A DNA stretch of 64,000 bases. Source: Dongia_B soli. Its GTDB lineage: Bacteria > Pseudomonadota > Alphaproteobacteria > Dongiales > Dongiaceae. This document shows, piece by piece, positions 26,527 through 33,099 of the stretch; within the stretch, counting starts at the first letter, position 1, and the number at the start of each line of letters is the position of its first letter. A program made the position numbers and the translations under genes. The notes under the pieces were generated by a model. The model was not told the origin of the DNA, made no database searches, and was given only the letters and a program-made list of their open reading frames with translations. The stretch spans positions 558,001 through 622,000 of the forward strand of contig NZ_JAXCLW010000001.1 of the NCBI RefSeq assembly GCF_034044715.1, written 5' to 3'.

Positions 26527-27469
26527 CGGGCTGCGCCTCTCCTTCCAGCCAGTCGATAAAGGCATCGGCTGATGGATTCTGTCGGTCGGTGCGGGAAAGA
26601 AAGTAGCCCCGCGGCGATTGGCTGACATGATGATGCGCGCGGCGCAACTGCCCTGCCGCAATCAGCGGTTCTACGAGGGGTGCCCAGCCCAACGCGATTC
26701 CCTGGCCGGCAATCGCAGCCTGCAGCACCAACGTATAATTGTTGAAGCGCAGCTGCCGGCCGCGCAGCTTTTCGTCGAAGCGCGCCTCCCGCAGCCAGTC
26801 GGCCCAGGTGAACCAGCGTTCGCTGCGGCGGTCCGGCGATGACGGCGCTGGCATGTCGTCGAGATGGAGCAGCGCTGCCTCGGCCATCCAGTTGGGCTTT
26901 CCGCGCGGGGGACCACCGGCATAAGACGGGGCGCAAACCGGATAGACTTTTTCCGCAAAAAGAAGCTTTCCGCGGCCACGGCGACCGGCGGCCGGCGCCT
27001 TGCCGAACAGGATCGCGATATCCGCACTGGCGCTGCCCAAATCATCGACATGCTGCGCCGTCAAGATGCGGACATCCACAGCCGGCATCGTCGCCTTGAA
27101 GCGCTCGAGGCGCGGCAATAGCCAATAGGCCGCGAAAGCGAAATCGGTCGCGACGGTAATTTCGGCACGGGTCGCCGGCTGGCGCAGCGCTTGCGTTGCC
27201 TGCCGCAAAACCTGGAAGCCGGTTTCCACCGCCTGCCGGAACTCCTTTCCTGCCGGCGTCAGCGCCACACCTTGGGAACGCCGCTGGAACAGTTTCTGGC
27301 CGAGCGCGCCCTCCAATTGCCGGATCTGCTGGCTGATCGCCGGCTGCGAGCTGCCGAGATGCTGGGCCGCCTTGCTGAAACTGCCGAAGCGAGCCGCGGC
27401 CTCGAAAGCTGGCAGCGCGGCCAAGGGTGGCAGGTCGCCCATGATATTAGTCTTACTTATATCGCTCAT
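26513..27469 (-). CDS. LysR-family regulator, likely of choline-sulfate use
   Basis: A 318-residue LysR-type transcription regulator. The winged helix-turn-helix is near the N-terminus (AFEAAARFGSFSKAAQHLG, then SSQPAISQQIRQLEG and LFQRRSQGVALTPAG) and the periplasmic-binding-like effector domain follows (about 95-305). It is divergent from the sulfatase gene, the usual place of the choline-sulfate-utilisation LysR, and its N-terminal sequence LPPLAALPAFEAAARFGSF fits that group. The start is uncertain: ATG 27469 is used, with ATG 27442 as the alternative; the second would place an operator-like half-site outside the coding sequence. Confidence 0.85.
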   Translation of the reverse strand: MSDISKTNIMGDLPPLAALPAFEAAARFGSFSKAAQHLGSSQPAISQQIRQLEGALGQKLFQRRSQGVALTPAGKEFRQAVETGFQVLRQATQALRQPATRAEITVATDFAFAAYWLLPRLERFKATMPAVDVRILTAQHVDDLGSASADIAILFGKAPAAGRRGRGKLLFAEKVYPVCAPSYAGGPPRGKPNWMAEAALLHLDDMPAPSSPDRRSERWFTWADWLREARFDEKLRGRQLRFNNYTLVLQAAIAGQGIALGWAPLVEPLIAAGQLRRAHHHVSQSPRGYFLSRTDRQNPSADAFIDWLEGEAQPASRG

Positions 27470-27562
27470 ATTGCCTGACCGCATTCCGGACCGTCCCTGG
27501 CCAGCATAAAATAGGACTTTGTCGTAATAAACCGGCAAACGGCCTCTCATCACGATATAAGT
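27455..27562. promoter_or_regulatory. Paired inverted 10-mers between LysR and sulfatase genes
   Basis: ACTTATATCG (27455-27464) and its exact complement CGATATAAGT (27553-27562) lie in opposite orientation 88 bases apart, one at each end of the divergent intergenic region. They are candidate LysR sites controlling both genes. Confidence 0.45.
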
Positions 27563-27599
27563 GGGCGCCGGGACCGGTCAGTTGGGAGAAGCCGCCACC

Positions 27600-29138
27600 A
27601 TGGCAACACGCAAACCGAATATCCTTTTCCTCATGGCGGACCAGCTCGCCGCCACCTATCTGCCGGCCTATGGCCATCGGGTGGTGCAGGCGCCTCATCT
27701 CTCGGCCCTCGCCGAGAAGGGCGTCACCTTCGACAGCTTCTATACCAATGCGCCGCTCTGCGCGCCTTCCCGCTTCACCATGATGGCCGGCGCTTTGCCG
27801 AAACGGATCGGCGCCTTCGACAATGCGGCGGATTTCAGCAGCGACGTGCCGACCTTCGCCCATTACCTGCGCGCCGCCGGTTATCGCACCACCCTGACCG
27901 GCAAGATGCATTTCTGCGGCCCCGATCAGTTGCACGGCTTCGAGGAGCGGCTAACCACCGATATCTATCCAGCGGATTACGGCTGGACGCCCGATTGGGA
28001 GCATTTCGATGTGCGGCCGAGCTGGTATCACAACATGCTCTCGGTCCTGCAGGCCGGGCCCGCCGTGCGGTCGAACCAGCTGGATTTCGATGATGAAGTC
28101 ACGTATACGGCGCGCCGTCATCTCTACGACATGGCCCGCAGCGCTGATGAGCGGCCGTTCTGCCTGACAGTTTCCTGGACCCATCCGCACGATCCCTATG
28201 CCGCCCAGCCTGAGCTGATGGCGCGCTACCGCGAGGACGACATCCCGCTGCCCCTGGTGCGCCGCGCGGATGTGCCGCTCGATCCGCATTCCGCCCGGCT
28301 GCGTCATGTTTCCGATATGGAAGCCTATGTCATCCGGGACGAGCATGTGCGCCGGGCCCGTCACGCTTATTTCGCCAATATCACCTATATCGACAGCCAG
28401 GTCGGCATCCTGATGCAGGCGCTGAAGGAGACCGGCCTCGATCAGAACACCATTATCGTCTTCACTGCCGATCACGGCGACATGCTGGGCGAGCGCGGCC
28501 TCTGGTACAAAATGAGCTGGTTCCAGGATTCCTGCCGCATCCCGCTGATCGTCTCTGCCCCTGGCATGTTCCAGAGCGGACGCGTCAGTGCCTCGACCTC
28601 ATCGATCGATCTGCTGCCGACCCTGGCGGAGATCGCCACCGATGGCGGCAAATTCTCGCCAGCCGCTCCAATCGACGGCCGCTCGCTGCTGCCGCATCTC
28701 AACCGCACCGGTGGCCATGACGAAGTGATCGGCGAATATTGCGGCGAAGGTGCGATCGCGCCGCTGCTGATGATCCGGCGGGGGCAATGGAAATATGTCT
28801 GCTCGACCCCTGATCCGGACCAGTTGTTCGATCTGTCGGCCGATCCGCTGGAAAAGACCAATCTCGCCGGCAGTCCTGCCCATGCCAAGATCCTGGGCGA
28901 CTTCCGCGCCGAGGCGGCGCAACGCTGGGACGTGCCGGCGCTCCATGCCCAGGTTCTCGCCAGCCAGCACCGTCGCCGGCTGGTCTATCAGGCATTGTCT
29001 CAGGGCAGGCATACGAGTTGGGATCACCAGCCGCTGCGCGATGCCAGCACCAGCTATATGCGCAACCATCTGGTGCTGGACGATCTCGAATACCGCTCGC
29101 GCCTGCCCCATGTGGAAATGCCGAAGGCAGCGGAATAA
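27600..29138 (+). CDS. betC: Choline-sulfatase
   Basis: A type I sulfatase of 512 residues expected to hydrolyse choline-O-sulfate to choline and sulfate, feeding glycine-betaine synthesis or sulfur supply. KPNILFLMADQLA holds the first metal-binding Asp. CAPSR at 54-58 is the sulfatase signature; Cys54 is the residue converted to formylglycine. TGKMHFCG, WTHPHDPY and FTADHGDMLGERGLWYKMSW carry the remaining metal and sulfate ligands, and the ADHGDMLGE pattern is typical of BetC. The C-terminal tail LDDLEYRSRLPHVE also suits BetC. The ATG at 27600 follows GGGAG; an upstream in-frame start at 27561 would overlap the half-site. A formylglycine-generating enzyme is not in the window. Confidence 0.88.
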   Translation: MATRKPNILFLMADQLAATYLPAYGHRVVQAPHLSALAEKGVTFDSFYTNAPLCAPSRFTMMAGALPKRIGAFDNAADFSSDVPTFAHYLRAAGYRTTLTGKMHFCGPDQLHGFEERLTTDIYPADYGWTPDWEHFDVRPSWYHNMLSVLQAGPAVRSNQLDFDDEVTYTARRHLYDMARSADERPFCLTVSWTHPHDPYAAQPELMARYREDDIPLPLVRRADVPLDPHSARLRHVSDMEAYVIRDEHVRRARHAYFANITYIDSQVGILMQALKETGLDQNTIIVFTADHGDMLGERGLWYKMSWFQDSCRIPLIVSAPGMFQSGRVSASTSSIDLLPTLAEIATDGGKFSPAAPIDGRSLLPHLNRTGGHDEVIGEYCGEGAIAPLLMIRRGQWKYVCSTPDPDQLFDLSADPLEKTNLAGSPAHAKILGDFRAEAAQRWDVPALHAQVLASQHRRRLVYQALSQGRHTSWDHQPLRDASTSYMRNHLVLDDLEYRSRLPHVEMPKAAE

Positions 29139-29140
29139 AG

Positions 29141-29174
29141 AAAAACGCGCTCGTAGATCATCTACGAGCGCGTT
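29141..29174 (-). terminator. Intrinsic terminator after lpd
   Basis: A perfect 15-bp inverted repeat (arms 29144-29158 and 29160-29174) between the convergent sulfatase and lpd genes. On the minus strand it is followed by five T residues, so it should terminate the suc-lpd transcript; it can also stop the sulfatase transcript. Confidence 0.85.
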
Positions 29175-29192
29175 CCTCAAACATATAAGCAA

Positions 29193-30608
29193 TCAGATAT
29201 GAATGGTCTTGCTGGAGATGGCCAGGGCCGCTTCCTTGATGGCTTCGTTGAAGGTCGGATGGCCGTGGAAGGCACGGGCGACATCTTCCGCCGAGCCATG
29301 GAATTCCATCGCCATGACGCATTCATGGATGAGCGTGCCGGCATCCGGCCCCAATATATGCGCGCCGAGCAACCGGTCGGTCTTGGCATCGGCGATCAGC
29401 TTGACGAGGCCGTCGGTATCGCCATTGGCCTTGGCGCGTGAATTCGCCAGGAAGGGGAATTTACCGATCTTGTAGGCGACACCAGCCGCCTTCAATTCGT
29501 CCTCGCTCTTGCCGACACTGGCCAGTTCCGGCCAGGTATAGATTATGTTGGGCACCGTCTCGTAATTCACGTGCCCGGCCTGGCCGGCCAGCATTTCGGC
29601 GATGGCGACACCTTCTTCTTCCGCTTTATGGGCCAACATCGGACCGGCGATGACATCACCGATCGCATAGATGCCGGGCACATTGGTCTGGAAGTGATGA
29701 TCAGTCTTGATGCGGCCTTTTTCGTCGAGCGCCACACCGGCGGCTTCCAGGCCGAGTCCTTCGGTATAGGGCTTGCGGCCGATCGCCACCAGCACCGTAT
29801 CGGCCACCAATTCTTCCTTGGCGCCACCTTTGGCCGGTTCGAGGCTTAGCGTCACCTTGCCCTTGGCGCTTTTCGCCCCGGTCATCGCCGAGGTCACCTT
29901 GGTGCCGAGCTTGAAGGCCATGCCCTGTTTCGTCAGGACACGCTGGAACTGGGTGCTGACCTCGGTATCGATGCTGGGCACGATCCGATCCAGGAATTCG
30001 ACCACCGTTACCTTGGCGCCGAGGCGCAGCCAGACCGAGCCCATCTCCAGACCAATCACGCCGCCGCCGATCACGACTAGATGTTCCGGCACTTTCTCCA
30101 GCGACAAGGCGCCGGTCGACGAGACGATCTGCTTCTCATCGATGGTGACGCCGGGAAGCGGCGTCACATCGGAGCCGGTGGCGATGATGATGTTTTTCGC
30201 GGAGACGGTCTGGGCGTTCTCGCCGCTTACTTCGATCTTGCCGCCCCCCAGCAGCTTGCCGGTCCCTTTCAGATGAGTGACCTTGTTCTTCTTGAACAGG
30301 AACTCGATGCCCTTGGTGAGATCGCCCACCACCTTGGTCTTGCGATCCATCATTGCCTTCAGATCGAGGTCGAGCTTGCCGACCTTGATGCCATGGGCGG
30401 CGAAGTCATGGGCCGCATCGGCATATTTGTGCGATGAGGTCAGCAATGCCTTGGAGGGGATGCAGCCGATATTGAGGCAGGTGCCGCCCAGCGTAGCGTG
30501 CTTTTCGATACAGGCGGTCTTGAGGCCAAGCTGCGCGGCCTTGATGGCACAGACATAACCGCCCGGCCCGCTGCCGATCACCACCACGTCGAAACTGTCT
30601 TCCGCCAT
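29193..30608 (-). CDS. lpd: Dihydrolipoyl dehydrogenase (E3)
   Basis: Flavoprotein disulfide reductase of 471 residues that reoxidises dihydrolipoyl groups of the 2-oxoglutarate (and possibly pyruvate) dehydrogenase complex with NAD+. FAD-binding GSGPGG is at 12-17; the redox pair Cys44 and Cys49 is in GGTCLNIGCIPSK; the NAD domain has VIGGGVIGLEMGSVW; and the C-terminal HGHPTFNEA holds the catalytic His-Glu pair. The ATG at 30608 is used because GGAG lies at better spacing than for the ATG one codon earlier. Last gene of the suc block, separated from sucB by the C39-like protease gene. Confidence 0.96.
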   Translation of the reverse strand: MAEDSFDVVVIGSGPGGYVCAIKAAQLGLKTACIEKHATLGGTCLNIGCIPSKALLTSSHKYADAAHDFAAHGIKVGKLDLDLKAMMDRKTKVVGDLTKGIEFLFKKNKVTHLKGTGKLLGGGKIEVSGENAQTVSAKNIIIATGSDVTPLPGVTIDEKQIVSSTGALSLEKVPEHLVVIGGGVIGLEMGSVWLRLGAKVTVVEFLDRIVPSIDTEVSTQFQRVLTKQGMAFKLGTKVTSAMTGAKSAKGKVTLSLEPAKGGAKEELVADTVLVAIGRKPYTEGLGLEAAGVALDEKGRIKTDHHFQTNVPGIYAIGDVIAGPMLAHKAEEEGVAIAEMLAGQAGHVNYETVPNIIYTWPELASVGKSEDELKAAGVAYKIGKFPFLANSRAKANGDTDGLVKLIADAKTDRLLGAHILGPDAGTLIHECVMAMEFHGSAEDVARAFHGHPTFNEAIKEAALAISSKTIHI

Positions 30609-30652
30609 CATCGGCTCCTTTTCAATCTGCTCTCGGTCGTCGCTCGCCAGCG

Positions 30653-31381
30653 TCAGCCCCGCCGGATCAGGACCGTCGACCGTTCCTTCTTCGGCCCATA
30701 GACCGTCATGCGTTTGAAATCGGCGTGGGATACGGTGCGGCCGGCCTGCTGGCGTGCCGTCTGTCCCAATTCACGCGAGATCCAGGGATCGTTCACCCGG
30801 ATCTCCTCATCTTCGATGGCGCTGACCACCACCCAATGCGGCGTGTCATCGCCATGGAACAGATTGGTCGAGACCAGGACGATGGGAATGGCGCCTGCCG
30901 CCATCGCCTGGCGCAGTTCCGCAATCGATGGGTTGCCGCGATGGACCGGGATGCGCAGGCGCTTCGCCTCTTCGAGATCGGCCTGCTGCAGCAGGCGCAT
31001 CACCTGAATACGGTCCTTGTCGTCGAGACGGTCGGAGAGGAAAACCCCGCCTTTGTTCATCCAGACTTCGGCCGAGAAGCCGCGCCGCTTGGCTGCCAGT
31101 GCCAGCCCCAGCGCGCCGCTGCCGCCATGGCCGGCGCCCATGAAGATGGTGGTCGCCTCGCGCCACAATTGCAGTTCCAGCCTGCGGGCGATCTTCACTT
31201 TCGGATCGAGCGCATTCATCGCCATCATCAGCGAGGACGGCCCGCAAGTGAACCCGGTGGATTGATTGTAATAAGCGATCCGGCGCGGCTTGGCGGCAGC
31301 GCCGGCCTTACGACCTGACGATTTGCGCGTAGCCTTTTTGGCTGCGCGCGGTTTCGCCGCCGCCTTACCACGAGCCGGCAT
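30653..31381 (-). CDS. C39-like cysteine peptidase family protein with Lys/Ala-rich N-terminus
   Basis: A 242-residue protein with a papain-like fold of the Peptidase_C39-like (DUF3335) type. The likely active residues are Cys46 in GFTCGPSSLMMAM, His182 in PHWVVVSAI and Asp198 in VNDPW, with Gln40 in the YYNQST oxyanion position. The first ~34 residues are a Lys/Ala/Arg-rich tail (AAAKPRAAKKATRKSSGRK) like that of histone-H1-like proteins, with no signal peptide. A strong ribosome site (GAGGGGGG) precedes the ATG. It sits between sucB and lpd, 12 and 42 bases from each, so it is almost certainly co-transcribed with the 2-oxoglutarate dehydrogenase genes. Its substrate is unknown. Confidence 0.75.
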   Translation of the reverse strand: MPARGKAAAKPRAAKKATRKSSGRKAGAAAKPRRIAYYNQSTGFTCGPSSLMMAMNALDPKVKIARRLELQLWREATTIFMGAGHGGSGALGLALAAKRRGFSAEVWMNKGGVFLSDRLDDKDRIQVMRLLQQADLEEAKRLRIPVHRGNPSIAELRQAMAAGAIPIVLVSTNLFHGDDTPHWVVVSAIEDEEIRVNDPWISRELGQTARQQAGRTVSHADFKRMTVYGPKKERSTVLIRRG

Positions 31382-31393
31382 GAAATTCCCCCC

Positions 31394-33013
31394 TCAGATC
31401 TCCAGGATCAGGCGCTGCGGATCTTCCAGGCAATCTTTCAGACGCACCAGGAAAGTCACGGCTTCGCGGCCGTCAATGATGCGATGATCGTAGCTGAGTG
31501 CCAGATACATCATCGGCCGCGCTTCGATCTTGCCATCGACCACCATGGGCCGCTGCTGGATCTTGTGCATGCCGAGGATGCCCGATTGTGGTGGATTGAG
31601 GATCGGCGTCGACATCAGCGAACCATAGACACCGCCATTGGAGATGGTGAAGGTGCCGCCGGTCAGTTCCTCGATCGCCAGCTTGCCGTCGCGGGCACGG
31701 CGGCCGAGCTCGGCGATACGTTGCTCGATTTCGGCGAGGCTCATCTTGTCGGCATCGCGCACCACTGGCACAACCAGCCCCTGCTCGGTGCCGACTGCTA
31801 CGCCGATGTCGTAATGATTCTTATAGATGATATCCGGGCCGTCGATTTCGCCATTGACCGCCGGCACTTCCTTCAAAGCCTGGATGGCGGCGCGCACGAA
31901 GAAGCCCATGAAGCCGAGCTTCACCTTATGACGCTTTTCGAAGCTCTCCTTGTACTTATCGCGCAGGGCCATCACCGCGCCCATATCCACTTCATTGAAG
32001 GTGGTCAGCATGGCGGCATTGTTCTGGGCCTGCTTCAGACGCTCGGCGATACGGCGGCGCAGGCGCGACATCGGCACGCGCTCTTCATTCGGCGCCAAAG
32101 CGCGGGGCACATGTGGAAGCTCGACAGCGGGCTGCGACGGCATGGCCGGACGGGCGACCGGCGCAGGCTGCGCGGGCGCGGCGGGCGCCGGCTGAGCCGC
32201 GGGAGCAGCCGTCTGCTTGTCGAGATATGCGATGACGTCTTCCTTCAGCAGGCGGCCATCCTTGCCGGTTCCGTTGATCTTCGCCGGATCGAGATTGTTT
32301 TCAGCCACGAGCTTGCGGACCGCCGGCGAGAGATCGTCGGCCTTGGCAGCCGGCGCCGGTGTTGCCGCCGGTGCAGCGGGGGCCGCAGCAGCACCGCTGC
32401 CATTGGTGGCGACGACAGCGCCGTCGGTGATCCGGCCGAGAACGGCGCCAACCGCGACGGTCGTACCCGCCGGGGCGACGATCTCGCCCAATGTGCCGCT
32501 GGTGGGGGCAAAAACCTCGAGCGTGACCTTGTCGGTTTCAAGTTCCAGCAGCGCCTCGTCTGCCTTTACCGCATCGCCGACCTTCTTGGCCCATTTGGCC
32601 ACCGTCGCTTCCGTCACCGATTCCCCAAGAGCCGGAACGGTGATGGGCGTGGCCGAGCCCGCAGCGCTGGCGGCGGGGGCAGCGGCTGCCTTTGCCGGTG
32701 CAGTTGCGGCCTTGGCGGGTGCCGAGGCCTTGGCCGGCGCGACTGCGCCGCCGGCATTCCCGCTGCTCGCCGCCGCGCCGTCGGTGATCTGGCCAAGGAG
32801 CGCTCCCACCGCCACCGTCGCGCCGGCGGGGGCGGCAATCTCACCTAGCGTGCCATTGGCGGTCGCGAAGACCTCCAGCGTCACCTTGTCTGTTTCCAGT
32901 TCCAGCAGCGCCTCGTCGACCTTCACCTGGTCGCCGACCTGCTTCATCCACTTCGCAACCGTCGCTTCCGTCACCGATTCCCCAAGAGCCGGAACGACAA
33001 TAGGCGTGGCCAT
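31394..33013 (-). CDS. sucB: 2-oxoglutarate dehydrogenase E2, dihydrolipoyl succinyltransferase with two lipoyl domains
   Basis: Core E2 of the 2-oxoglutarate dehydrogenase complex, 539 residues against about 400 for one-domain forms. Two near-identical lipoyl domains (about 1-78 and 121-200) each carry ELETDKVTLEVFA with the lipoylated Lys at 43 and 162. An Ala/Pro-rich linker separates them. The E3-binding domain is LSPAVRKLVAENNLDP to VIAYL (about 236-270), and the trimer-forming catalytic domain ends with SYDHRIIDGREAV, carrying the active-site His. The ATG at 33013 is preferred to that one codon upstream. The duplicated domain is unusual for SucB and more like pyruvate dehydrogenase E2; adjacency to sucA supports the succinyl role. 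Confidence 0.95.
   Translation of the reverse strand: MATPIVVPALGESVTEATVAKWMKQVGDQVKVDEALLELETDKVTLEVFATANGTLGEIAAPAGATVAVGALLGQITDGAAASSGNAGGAVAPAKASAPAKAATAPAKAAAAPAASAAGSATPITVPALGESVTEATVAKWAKKVGDAVKADEALLELETDKVTLEVFAPTSGTLGEIVAPAGTTVAVGAVLGRITDGAVVATNGSGAAAAPAAPAATPAPAAKADDLSPAVRKLVAENNLDPAKINGTGKDGRLLKEDVIAYLDKQTAAPAAQPAPAAPAQPAPVARPAMPSQPAVELPHVPRALAPNEERVPMSRLRRRIAERLKQAQNNAAMLTTFNEVDMGAVMALRDKYKESFEKRHKVKLGFMGFFVRAAIQALKEVPAVNGEIDGPDIIYKNHYDIGVAVGTEQGLVVPVVRDADKMSLAEIEQRIAELGRRARDGKLAIEELTGGTFTISNGGVYGSLMSTPILNPPQSGILGMHKIQQRPMVVDGKIEARPMMYLALSYDHRIIDGREAVTFLVRLKDCLEDPQRLILEI
32601..32996 (-). repeat. Duplicated lipoyl-domain coding segment in sucB
   Basis: A 39-base stretch is identical at 32601-32639 and 32958-32996, in the first ~45 bases of each lipoyl domain, and most of the remaining domain sequence differs by only scattered bases. 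This points to recent duplication or gene conversion between the two domains. Confidence 0.9.
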
Positions 33014-33099
33014 CATTTCACCTCGTCAGCCTCTGCGCATGCCCCGGCATACGCATATCGATGGATGCCGGCCGAGACCGGCGGTTTCAGTTCGAGCGA

